43,348 nucleotides of DNA from Verrucomicrobiota bacterium (lineage in GTDB: Bacteria > Verrucomicrobiota > Verrucomicrobiia > Chthoniobacterales > UBA10450): positions 1-43,348 of the forward strand of contig QHNR01000111.1 in NCBI GenBank assembly GCA_003218475.1, in the 5' to 3' direction. Position numbers and translations under genes: made by a program. How positions within the stretch are numbered: position 1 is the stretch's first letter; each line of letters opens with the position of its first letter. Below are positions 23,719-30,883 of this stretch, piece after piece. Below the pieces are notes generated by a model that saw only the letters and a list, made by a program, of their open reading frames with translations, was not told where the DNA came from and searched no databases.

Positions 23719-24302
23719 GTTCTTCGCCGGGCGTATTGAAAAAATATGTTGGGCCACGACGACGTCGGCACCGTCCAGTGAACCCTCAAAGCTTGCTGGA
23801 AATCATTAGGCCGGCCTTCCCAAGATGTCGTACCGCTATTGGCAATATTTATTGGCGATGACTTTGGATTTTTTGTAGCCACGAGGCTGGTACCCTGCTT
23901 AGTGCCAGGCGTTAGAATTCGCACCGTCATGAAATGTGGATGCGCTTTTGCCCAGGAGAGCGCCTTCTGTTTGGTATCAAAAAAACGATCGATAACGATT
24001 GCGTTGCGCTCAGCCACAGTCCGTCCGCACGAGCGCGCGGCTTTGCGATAGACCACATCCGGTCCACTGTCTACGGCCACACACGTCGCATCAGGAAAGA
24101 CAACTTTACTGCCATACGGAATTTTCTTTGGATCGACAGCGCAATGCCTTTCGCGCAGCCGTACGCCATTCCAGGCTGCATTCGCCCCTGACCGTTCTCC
24201 AGGCCAGTAAACCGTGACACGCGCGAGTGCCGAATGCTCGCCGGCAAAGGCTTGGCACGCAAAAAGCGAGATGAACCAAGCTGCCGTAATTAGCCGTTTC
24301 AT
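23715..24302 (-). CDS. Secreted 3D (Asp-Asp-Asp) domain protein
   Basis: 195 aa with a signal peptide (MKRLITAAWFISLFACQAFA). The mature part starts LARVTVYWPGE, then GVRLRERHCAVDPKKIPYGS, FPDATCVAVDSGPDV and NAIVIDRFF. These match the double-psi barrel '3D' domain found in MltA and YabE-type cell-wall enzymes. The conserved Asp residues of AVDSG and VIDRF are present. It probably acts on or binds peptidoglycan outside the cytoplasmic membrane. The last ~45 residues, after TVRILTPG, are less typical. Confidence 0.8.
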   Translation of the reverse strand: MKRLITAAWFISLFACQAFAGEHSALARVTVYWPGERSGANAAWNGVRLRERHCAVDPKKIPYGSKVVFPDATCVAVDSGPDVVYRKAARSCGRTVAERNAIVIDRFFDTKQKALSWAKAHPHFMTVRILTPGTKQGTSLVATKNPKSSPINIANSGTTSWEGRPNDFQQALRVHWTVPTSSWPNIFFQYARRRT

Positions 24303-24464
24303 GCCCTTCGCCGATTGCCCCCCTGCCGCTGTAAGTTCGCAGGAAATGGATCAGGGAAAAATGTGGGCAATCGCCTCTATATAAACTTCGGAATTGCGTC
24401 GCGTTTTGGTCCCCTTGTTGCCATTTGTGGAGCGAAACAAAAGCAACTGTCTGGTGAGTAATGA

Positions 24465-24652
24465 ATAATCGCTGACAATCTCAGTAAGGCCGATGGAGTC
24501 GGCACTGCGTCTCAGCGATTGATTCCAACGAGCGAACGATCTGGATTGCAGACGCACATCGCGATAACGGGAAGCGTTTCGTTGTGCACGCGAATGAAAA
24601 GCTAACGGCTTTTCTGAAACTTGAATCGGTGATTCGAGCAGTCAGTCCATAA
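24465..24652 (+). pseudogene. WEIIADNL small-gene family, decayed copy
   Basis: The first part reads IIADNLSKADG. After a frame change it continues VSAIDSNERTIWIADAHRDN, GKRFVVHANEKLTAF and LKLESVIRA to a TAA at 24650. No start codon is left. This copy shows the true C-terminus that the copy at 18330 has lost. The remaining bases from 24303 to 24464 hold no supported gene. Confidence 0.65.
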
Positions 24653-24707
24653 AATCAATTCTGCTCCTCGCACCGGCCAGCGGTTGGCTGGAACGATTGG
24701 TTAGGTC

Positions 24708-25250
24708 TCATGGTGCATATTCACCAACACTATTGTCCGTGAATACAAGCTTCGACACGACCAACGTGGCTTTGACGTCTTCTTTCTTCATCTGCGCGAG
24801 ACGGGCCTGCTCTGGCATCAACTGGTTGATAGGATACTGGCCAGTGGCCGTGATGCTCTGTCCGGCCGGAATAAGATGATCTGGATTGACCTTAATGTCG
24901 TAGATGTGCGAGCCGAGTAAGTCTGCGAACTGGACTGTGGCGTCGATAAACTTAATGTCTTTGTCTGAGTTGTTCTTTAGCGTCAGAGAAATCTCGTACT
25001 TGTAATAGGAGTCTTCTCCGCGAACAAGACGAGCGTCCCACGCTACAAGTTCAAGGGGCGATTTGGTCGCTAAGGCTGGCGTTGGTGACGCGGCGTTCAG
25101 GGGCGATGAAAGCGGCGAAGCCTTCTCAAGTGTGGTTACGCGCTTTTCGAGATCGCTGAGCCGCTTCTCGACGCTTTGGTCTTGCTGCTGGCCGCACACT
25201 GTTGTGCAGACTGCTAGAATAACGCTGGATGCAAGCAGCGGGGATTTCAT
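24708..25250 (-). CDS. Secreted coiled-coil plus beta-domain hypothetical protein
   Basis: 180 aa from the ATG at 25250. It has a signal peptide (MKSPLLASSVILAVCTTVCG) and a short heptad-like coiled coil (VEKRLSDLEKRVTTLEKA). A Ser/Pro-Ala linker follows, then a beta domain with YKYEISLTLKNNSDKDIKFI and TGQYPINQLMPEQAR. The domain looks like FxLYD or similar extracytoplasmic immunoglobulin-like folds with unstressed Asn/Asp turns. The Cys residues near the signal end could make it a lipoprotein, but no clear lipobox is seen. Confidence 0.7.
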   Translation of the reverse strand: MKSPLLASSVILAVCTTVCGQQQDQSVEKRLSDLEKRVTTLEKASPLSSPLNAASPTPALATKSPLELVAWDARLVRGEDSYYKYEISLTLKNNSDKDIKFIDATVQFADLLGSHIYDIKVNPDHLIPAGQSITATGQYPINQLMPEQARLAQMKKEDVKATLVVSKLVFTDNSVGEYAP

Positions 25251-25379
25251 GCGCGCGAGCGTGAGCCTAACTATGATTGGACGAATCTTCGTAAGCAAGT
25301 CACGATTTCTTCGCCTAATTCATGATTGCCAATTAATTGGAGCAAAACATGACAGCGGCGACATGACTGCGCGTCACGC

Positions 25380-25634
25380 TCACCGCTCCTTGAACTCGCC
25401 CGCGTGCTCGTGCGTCTCGATCGCATTGCCCGCGTCATCGTAAACGCGAATCACAGCATCGTGTGAGCGACTGTGAAACTTGGCGTAGTCGATTGCGCTC
25501 GCGACTGCGTTTGGCTCGCCGTACCAAAGCCCGCCGAATGGCAGCGCATCGGAAATCAGATCGACCCCACGATGATCTTTGCGCGGGTGGACCGGGGTCG
25601 GATAAAGAAACGAGCCAATGAGCGCCTCAATCAA
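25380..25634 (-). CDS. VIRVYD small-protein family, best full-length copy
   Basis: 84 aa with a TTG start. It reads HPRKDHRGVDLISDALPFGG, then LWYGEPNAVASAIDYAKFHS, RSHDAVIRVYDDAGNAIETH and ends EHAGEFKER. Only this copy joins the N-terminal and C-terminal modules without a gap. I do not recognise a described domain; the IRVYDxAGNVIETHEH segment looks like a beta hairpin. Partial or decayed copies lie at 12060, 12398, 12596, 19097, 19610, 19905, 21697, 23651 and 28831. Confidence 0.6.
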   Translation of the reverse strand: MIEALIGSFLYPTPVHPRKDHRGVDLISDALPFGGLWYGEPNAVASAIDYAKFHSRSHDAVIRVYDDAGNAIETHEHAGEFKER

Positions 25635-25840
25635 TGACCGACATGGAAGAACGCTTTGCCGGTAACAGTGATGACGGGAGCTTGATTAAGTGTCAGTTTC
25701 CTAGGGGCGCTGGCCCAAGTTCGCCACGGCGAATCTGTTTCGCCTGCGGACGAATTCATCCGTGTGTGCGGACCTACGGCAGACTCACATGAGACAGCCC
25801 CTTAGCGTTAAACGCGTACCCTCGCAACCCATGCCCTTAA

Positions 25841-25878
25841 GGCAGGGAGCTTGCAAGGCTTTTGCTTGCGAGTTCCCG
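25841..25878. repeat. Inverted repeat after the BNR-domain gene
   Basis: GGGAGCTTGCAAG and CTTGCGAGTTCCC form a near-perfect hairpin 27-64 bp downstream of the minus-strand gene at 25905. It lacks a T-run on that strand, so a terminator role is possible but not shown. Confidence 0.45.
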
Positions 25879-25904
25879 CATAAGAACGTCTTTGGGCTTT
25901 ACCG

Positions 25905-28187
25905 TTACGGACGAGGCGGCGGGGTCGGGCGAGGCCTCGGCGTCGGCGTTGGCCTGGGTGGGATCGTCGGCGTGGGCGTGGGGGTTGCTGTTGCTGTAGC
26001 TGTCGGTGTTACAGTCGCTGTTGCTGTTGCTGTTGCTGTCGCCGTCGCCGTGGCTGTTGCTGTGGGAGTAGGCGTGGGCGTGAACGTAGCCGTCGCCGTT
26101 GCTGTTGGTGTTGGTGTCGGAGTGAAGGTAGCTGTAGCTGTTGCTGTTGCTGTTGCTGTGGCCGTAGGCGTGGCTGTGGCCGTCGGCGTAGGCGTAGGCG
26201 TGCCGCATGGACCCGTATACACCGCCCGGTCGACTCCAATATAATCCGCGTGTGTTCCGTTCGGCCCGGCGTTCTCCACAAAATAGCGGAACGCAAGCCG
26301 GCCGGTGGTTGCCGCTGGAACACCGCTGATGGTCACGGTGAAGAGGGTCCAAACGTGCGGATACTGGTCGTCATAGGTCGGATTGATGTCGAGTAACAAG
26401 TTAGTGAAGTCGCCAACGTCGGTCGAGGTTGTCCCTACGTTGGTGCTCGAGCCGTTGGTGCTCATACGCACTTGGAGCCGGTCGGGGAAGAGTGGGGTAG
26501 TCCGCGTGTAGAAGGTGAGCACGGAGCCGTTCACCAGATTTACCACAGGTGTCAACAACCAGTTGCTAATGGTTCCAACGTCCGCGGTGTCATTGAAATT
26601 GGCCGCAATATAGGCAGTGGGCGCCCCATCAAACGCTGGGAACACGGCATTATTTCCCTGGAACCAGTTGGTTACACCCAACGGTTCGCTATGGTTAATC
26701 ATGAACCACCCAGGCAGGTTCGTAATATCGTCGAAGCCTTCGTTGATAGGCGAACAAGAGAGCATGAGTGGGTTCGTGTACAGGTCAAACTGGTGCAACG
26801 TGCCATTCGGGTTCGTGCCATCGCAGTTCGCGTTGTCCGCCCATAGCGTGTAGAGCTTGCCCATGAGTGCGGACAGACCAACGTAGTCACCAAAGTCGAT
26901 GCCGTTGCCCGACGCCGTCGCGTTCGAGAACCCGCCGCTCAAGCGCTGGTTTGGCGCCCAGGTCGCGCCGCCGTCAGTGCTGAAGGTGCCGTAGTATTCC
27001 GCATCGTCGTTAGGAATCATGTTTGTCCCGTTCACGCCGTCGTCATTGCGGCAATCGTGAAAGCCCACTGCCACCGTGCCGGTTGTGGGATCGAGCGCGA
27101 CGTACGGCAAAAACTGGCTCCGCGTGGTCGCGTCGTCGTTCACGCGCACCCGCGCGCTCCAGGTCGCGCCGTCATCACTCGACGTGCGCATGAAAATGTC
27201 GGTGTCGTTGTTCTCGGCGACCGTCTCGTCGGTGTACACCAGGTAGATGCGGTTGTTGAACGGCCCACCGGTCGCGTCCCATACTACCCCGGCCTCAGCG
27301 TCGATCGAGCGTTCGCTCTGCGCCGGGATAAAGTCGAAGCCGCCCACATTAGTGTCCGAAACGGTGACGCGCGGGCCGAAACCGCCCGCTCCCAAACCGT
27401 CCGCGTCTACATTGGCGTAGATCGTCGACGGACCCTCGTCACCATACGGGTTCTGATAGGTCACGATGACCTTGCCGCCACCCGGGCCAGGCCCGACGGC
27501 AATACCTCCGAAGCTGCCAGTCGCTGACGGGATCGCCTGTTGTGCGTTGAAGGGTCCCCAAACACCGAGACCCGTCACTGGCGCCCCACGCGCCACCATA
27601 CTTCCGTTCTGGTTCCAGTCGACCCACACGCTGCCGTTGCCCACAGCGATCGAGGGTTGGTCAATGGGGCCGGTGCCCGCGGTTACCGGTGCACTGAATG
27701 TCACGCCGCCGTCAGTGCTCAAAATCACGTTGATGTGGTTGAGTGTGTTGTTGATGTAGACCAGGAAGAGGTTGCCGAAGGTATCCCAGGCCGCCTGTCC
27801 GTCACAGCACGCCACACCCGTGGCAATCGTGCCGCGCGTCCAGGTCGCGCCGGCATCTGTTGAGTACGCGCGGAAGATGCTGGCTGTGCCGGGGTTGTTC
27901 GAGGTGGCTACGAGGTTGTTTGTGTTGGTCGGGTTGACGTTCACGAAACTCTCAGCCTGGTTGCCGGCCGTGGCGCTGACGTTTACCACCGGCTCCAGGC
28001 AGGTCAGCGGTGTGAACAGATCGATCGGCTTCACTGCACGCTCTTTGGGCTTTATACATTTACGTGGAAGTTCGGGTACATTAATGCCCTCGGTCGCCGC
28101 CAGCACCTGCGCGTGCAAGGTGGATATGGTAGGCGTGAGGAACGCGAAAACGGTGGCAAGCATAGTCAGGCGGAGGCGTGTGTTCAT
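25905..28187 (-). CDS. Secreted BNR-like / choice-of-anchor-J protein with Pro-Thr stalk
   Basis: 760 aa from the ATG at 28187, which starts a signal peptide (MNTRLRLTMLATVFAFLTPT); the track start at 28238 is a read-through. Residues ~50-450 are a sialidase-like beta propeller with Asp-box-type turns (STDAGATWTRG, STDGGVTFSAP, SSDDGATWSAR, STDGGATWAPN). Residues ~460-640 match a choice-of-anchor-J lectin-like domain (INEGFDDITNLPGWFMINH). A TPTPTATATA stalk follows, and the end is RPTPTPRPRPTPPPRP. Likely role: binding or attack of surface glycans. Sialidase activity is not shown, because no catalytic Arg triad or FRIP box is clear. Confidence 0.88.
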   Translation of the reverse strand: MNTRLRLTMLATVFAFLTPTISTLHAQVLAATEGINVPELPRKCIKPKERAVKPIDLFTPLTCLEPVVNVSATAGNQAESFVNVNPTNTNNLVATSNNPGTASIFRAYSTDAGATWTRGTIATGVACCDGQAAWDTFGNLFLVYINNTLNHINVILSTDGGVTFSAPVTAGTGPIDQPSIAVGNGSVWVDWNQNGSMVARGAPVTGLGVWGPFNAQQAIPSATGSFGGIAVGPGPGGGKVIVTYQNPYGDEGPSTIYANVDADGLGAGGFGPRVTVSDTNVGGFDFIPAQSERSIDAEAGVVWDATGGPFNNRIYLVYTDETVAENNDTDIFMRTSSDDGATWSARVRVNDDATTRSQFLPYVALDPTTGTVAVGFHDCRNDDGVNGTNMIPNDDAEYYGTFSTDGGATWAPNQRLSGGFSNATASGNGIDFGDYVGLSALMGKLYTLWADNANCDGTNPNGTLHQFDLYTNPLMLSCSPINEGFDDITNLPGWFMINHSEPLGVTNWFQGNNAVFPAFDGAPTAYIAANFNDTADVGTISNWLLTPVVNLVNGSVLTFYTRTTPLFPDRLQVRMSTNGSSTNVGTTSTDVGDFTNLLLDINPTYDDQYPHVWTLFTVTISGVPAATTGRLAFRYFVENAGPNGTHADYIGVDRAVYTGPCGTPTPTPTATATPTATATATATATATFTPTPTPTATATATFTPTPTPTATATATATATATATATVTPTATATATPTPTPTIPPRPTPTPRPRPTPPPRP

Positions 28188-28357
28188 ATGTGTGTTCTTG
28201 TTGATGCGGCGAGTAGATGGATGGAAGAGAACTCGCAAGCGACGTGATTTTTGAATGATTTGGAAACGGATGTCGAGCCTTATTTTTGTAACTTCAGCGT
28301 ACTGAGTCTCTCCGATTGACCGGAGCTAGAAAAAAGGGATCGTGATCCTGATTCCGT

Positions 28358-28774
28358 ATGAACCTCATGCGCAGCACTACACTCTCTATCGTTGCATCAA
28401 TCGGCCTCCTGGCTGTTCCGGCGACGTCGCGGGCGCAAGTGACTGGTGGAGAACAAAACCCCCATTTCGGCGATACATCCTCAAGAGCTGACGCCGCATC
28501 GCTGCAAAAAAAAGCCACTCAAGCCCAGGCTCGGATTCATGCCAATAAGGACGACCGCGACCAGCTGATGATCGCGGTCAAGACAAACGAGGTAGCCTCG
28601 GCCAAACAAGTCCTCCTCAGAAACGGATTCACCGCTGAAGATTTGGAAAATGCGAAGATTACTCTACGAACGGGCGGAGGAAAGGGAGGCGAAGACGAAA
28701 TAGAGATATCTGCCACCTGTTGTGATCCCAAGGAAATCACAATTCGACGATCGCTGGAGTACTTCACAAAATAA
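28358..28774 (+). CDS. Small secreted protein with GGGKGG and TCC motifs
   Basis: 138 aa. It has a signal peptide (MNLMRSTTLSIVASIGLLAV, cut near SRAQ) and an Ala/Gln/Lys-rich helical part (AASLQKKATQAQARIHANKD). A compact region follows: AKQVLLRNGFTAEDLENAKI, a Gly-rich turn (GGGKGG) and ISATCCDPKEITIRRSLEYF. The NGFTAEDLE part resembles helices of peptide-precursor leaders, but the signal peptide and size argue against a standard RiPP precursor. The vicinal Cys pair is unusual. Function unknown. The long gap to the divergent BNR gene holds no other ORF. Confidence 0.65.
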   Translation: MNLMRSTTLSIVASIGLLAVPATSRAQVTGGEQNPHFGDTSSRADAASLQKKATQAQARIHANKDDRDQLMIAVKTNEVASAKQVLLRNGFTAEDLENAKITLRTGGGKGGEDEIEISATCCDPKEITIRRSLEYFTK

Positions 28775-28830
28775 CCGTTACAGAAACAGGGACGATACCT
28801 GCTAGGCGCCCATGTGAGGTCCATCGATCG

Positions 28831-28959
28831 TTAGGCGTTGGTGACTGCGTCTGGCTCGCCGTACCAAAGCCTGCCGAATGGCAGCGCATCGGAAATTAGA
28901 TCGACGCCGCGATGGTCTTTGCGCGGTCGGACTTCGTAGGTATGGCGTGCTTCCAACAT
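28831..28959 (-). CDS. VIRVYD small-protein family, N-terminal module only
   Basis: 42 aa ORF with ATG start at 28959: MLEARHTYEVRPRKDHRGVD, then SNALPFGRLWYGEPDAVTNA and a TAA. It shows the family's natural N-terminus. The C-terminal module is absent, replaced by a stop right after NA. It is too short for the ORF track. It may be a truncated relic. Confidence 0.5.
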   Translation of the reverse strand: MLEARHTYEVRPRKDHRGVDLISDALPFGRLWYGEPDAVTNA

Positions 28960-29411
28960 CGGTGAGCGAATCGTAAACCAGTCCGTACTTGCCCTACCAG
29001 ACCGTGATGATCGAAAGAGAACGAGAGAATTTCAACCATTCCCTTTTTGCTTTCGCATTTTTCTCCCAGCGACAAGATCGAGAACTGCTCGGCGCAATTT
29101 CTCGCGGTCTGCTAACGCCGTCGAGCGACCCCTCACCAGCTCGCAGCTCGCGACGCATCTGGAGAATCGCAGGTGAAACAATTTCTGAGTTCATGCGCTA
29201 ATCGTATAAGCGAATACGCTTACGAGCGCCTGGCGCTGGGCCTCTGTGAGCTTGCGTTTGCTCTTTTTCACCGCGTCACATCCGGCACAAGGTTGCATGA
29301 CGCTGCATGACACTTTCTTCTCCGCAAACCCGTATTTTCTTTCATTTCAGGGGTTTCATTTCCGGTTTTGAAAACGTTTTTTTTGGCGTTCTACTTATGA
29401 AAAAGTGGGTC
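28960..29411. other. Right end of island: gene-poor stretch
   Basis: No convincing gene. It contains the RHH-gene fragment at 29055-29114. From about 29205 it has a stretch that, on the minus strand, reads KSKRKLTEAQRQALVSVFAY without a start. A T-rich tract (TTTTTTTT at ~29374-29381) lies near the tRNA. I see nothing that would be a second recombinase. Confidence 0.5.
29055..29114 (-). pseudogene. 3' fragment of the RHH-like gene
   Basis: 60 bp matching 21788-21847 at a constant offset of 7267. It reads DREKLRRAVLDLVAGRKMRK on the minus strand. The rest of the gene is absent; upstream sequence is unrelated. Confidence 0.75.
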
Positions 29412-29457
29412 TGGCTGGGGGCGGAATCGAACCGCCGACACGTGGATTTTCAGTCCA
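29412..29457 (-). other. Right att site within tRNA-Phe
   Basis: Right copy of the 46 bp direct repeat. It spans from the 5' strand of the anticodon stem to the tRNA 3' end, the usual crossover segment for tRNA-targeting tyrosine recombinases. Confidence 0.85.
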
Positions 29458-29484
29458 CTGCTCTGCCAACTGAGCTACCCAGCC
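29412..29484 (-). tRNA. tRNA-Phe (anticodon GAA)
   Basis: 73 nt on the minus strand, starting GGCTGGGTAGCTCAG. The anticodon arm has loop CTGAAAA with GAA. The T arm is CGGTTCGATTCCG, and the acceptor pairs GGCTGGG with CCCAGCC plus discriminator A. CCA is not encoded. Bases 29412-29457 (its 3' part) are the right copy of the island's direct repeat. Reconstitution by the element must have kept the gene intact. Confidence 0.97.
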
Positions 29485-29649
29485 GTGATCGACGCCAATC
29501 TCGCGTGGCGTCATGGGGTTCCCACTATCCAACAATCTGGTTAGAGGGCAAGGCCGCGTAGAGACCGAGACGCTCTCACGCTCGAAACATTTTTGCAGAC
29601 GTTTCTGCCATTCATTGTGCCGGTTACATTTGCAGTTACAATCGGCGAC

Positions 29650-30063
29650 ATGAAGAAGATCATTTCCACAAATGAAGCGCCGGCGGCAATCGGACCATAT
29701 TCGCAAGCGGTACGCAGCGGAAGATTCCTCTTTTGTAGCGGCCAGATTCCGCTCGATCCCAAGTCAGGCCAAATCGTTCCCGGCGATATCGCCGCGCAGA
29801 CCCGGCGAGTCTTGGACAACATTGCAGCCCTTTTAAAAGCCGAGGGACTCACTTTTGATAATGTGGTTAAGACGACCATCTTCCTCACAGATCTTGGCGA
29901 CTTCCAAACCGTAAATGAAATTTATGGCTCATACTTCAAACAGAATCCTCCCGCTCGTTCTACTGTCCAGGTTTCTGCGTTGCCGAAAAACGCGAATGTG
30001 GAAATCGAAGTTATCGCCGTAGCGGAAGAGGCCGAGCCAACGGCGTATGATACTTCCGGGTAA
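29650..30063 (+). CDS. ridA: RidA-family enamine/imine deaminase
   Basis: 137 aa from the ATG at 29650; the track start at 29593 adds a hydrophobic stretch absent from the family. RidA removes reactive 2-aminoacrylate and similar imines. Typical features are AIGPYSQAV near the start, FCSGQIPLDP, TRRVLDNIAALLKAEG, VVKTTIFLTDL and FKQNPPARSTVQVSALP with the conserved active-site Arg. The length is a little over the usual ~128 because of a short C-terminal tail. Confidence 0.94.
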   Translation: MKKIISTNEAPAAIGPYSQAVRSGRFLFCSGQIPLDPKSGQIVPGDIAAQTRRVLDNIAALLKAEGLTFDNVVKTTIFLTDLGDFQTVNEIYGSYFKQNPPARSTVQVSALPKNANVEIEVIAVAEEAEPTAYDTSG

Positions 30064-30099
30064 AGATTGAGATTGTTGATGGCGAAAATTTTTCTGCTT

Positions 30100-30198
30100 G
30101 GGGACCGCGGGCATTCTGCCGGCGACTCTCCCAAAAACGCGTGGTTGAAGCTGTCCGGCAACATGCCGGACAGAGCGGGCAAAATGCCCGCGCTCCCC
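30100..30198. repeat. Inverted-repeat element touching the pyrE start
   Basis: A 99 bp element. Its ends are GGGGACCGCGGGCATTCTGC and the complement of GGGGAGCGCGGGCATTTTGC. The interior has a perfect hairpin CTGTCCGGCA-ACA-TGCCGGACAG. It ends 2 bp before the pyrE ATG, in the place where a ribosome binding site should be. Confidence 0.75.
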
Positions 30199-30200
30199 AG

Positions 30201-30767
30201 ATGAGCGAAGATCTCCTCGCGCTCTTCCGCAAGACTGGCGCGCTGCTGGATGGCCACTTTATCTTGCGATCCGGATTGCACAGCCGTGAGTATTTCCAAT
30301 GCGCGATCCTCTTGCAGCACACCGACATCGCTGCGCAGGTGTGCGGCTCGCTCGCCGACAAACTGCGCGAGTTTGATTGCGACACAGTTATCTCCCCTGC
30401 TCTCGGCGGAATTATCGTCGGCCAGGAAGTCGGGCGCTCGTTAGGCAAGCGCCACATCTTTGTTAAAAAAGAAGATGGCAAACTTGTTCTGCGCCGCGGT
30501 TTCCAAATTTCCCTTGACGAAAAATTCTTCGTCATCGAAGACGTCGTCACGCGTGGTGGGCGCGTACAGGAAACGATCAATATTGTCCGCGCTCACGGCG
30601 GTACTGTTTCCGCTGTCGGTGTGATCGTCGATCGAAGCGGCAAAACTAAACCAAATTTCGGGTGCCCGTTTGTCAGCCTTGCCGAAATGAACGTCGAGAC
30701 ATTTCCCGCTGACAATTTACCGTCTGATCTCGCGAAAATTCCGGCGGTCAAACCCGGCAGCAAATAA
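30201..30767 (+). CDS. pyrE: Orotate phosphoribosyltransferase
   Basis: 188 aa from the ATG at 30201. It transfers the PRPP ribose-phosphate to orotate in pyrimidine synthesis. The PRPP motif VIEDVVTRGGRVQETI is clear. Also seen are GHFILRSGLHSREYF, ALGGIIVGQEVGR and HIFVKKEDGKLVLRRGF (substrate loop). The track start at 30141 translates the adjoining repeat (AGQSGQNARAPQ) and is not native. No Shine-Dalgarno is visible before 30201, so initiation may be weak or coupled to upstream reading. Confidence 0.95.
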   Translation: MSEDLLALFRKTGALLDGHFILRSGLHSREYFQCAILLQHTDIAAQVCGSLADKLREFDCDTVISPALGGIIVGQEVGRSLGKRHIFVKKEDGKLVLRRGFQISLDEKFFVIEDVVTRGGRVQETINIVRAHGGTVSAVGVIVDRSGKTKPNFGCPFVSLAEMNVETFPADNLPSDLAKIPAVKPGSK

Positions 30768-30776
30768 GCGCTAAGC

Positions 30777-30861
30777 TGTAGCCACCGGGCTGCGGCCGGT
30801 CACCAGGACTCATCCGATTCACGACCACCTTCACCAGACGGCCCGCAGGGCCGTGGCTACA
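30777..30861. repeat. TGTAGC...GCTACA repeat element, copy 2
   Basis: An 85 bp element with ends TGTAGCCACCGGGC and GCCGTGGCTACA. It contains G+C-rich hairpins (CGGCCC-type), like the copy at 8840. It lies between the pyrE stop and the convergent DUF255 gene and could act as a two-way terminator. Confidence 0.75.
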
Positions 30862-30883
30862 AGGTTTGCTGGGCGGAACGGGA

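Noticed and set aside
12060-25634. VIRVYD module copies as a CRISPR array
   Set aside because: The copies are kilobases apart, differ in length and encode a conserved peptide; there is no repeat-spacer spacing.
25640-25800. A zinc-finger-like reading ICFACGRIHPC near 25725
   Set aside because: Short, without start or conserved partner Cys pair; could be a relic but cannot be supported.
25762-26244. Plus-strand ORF rich in GVGVGVAVAVAV
   Set aside because: It is the antisense of the Thr-Pro stalk of the BNR-domain gene; the periodic codons give an open frame by composition.
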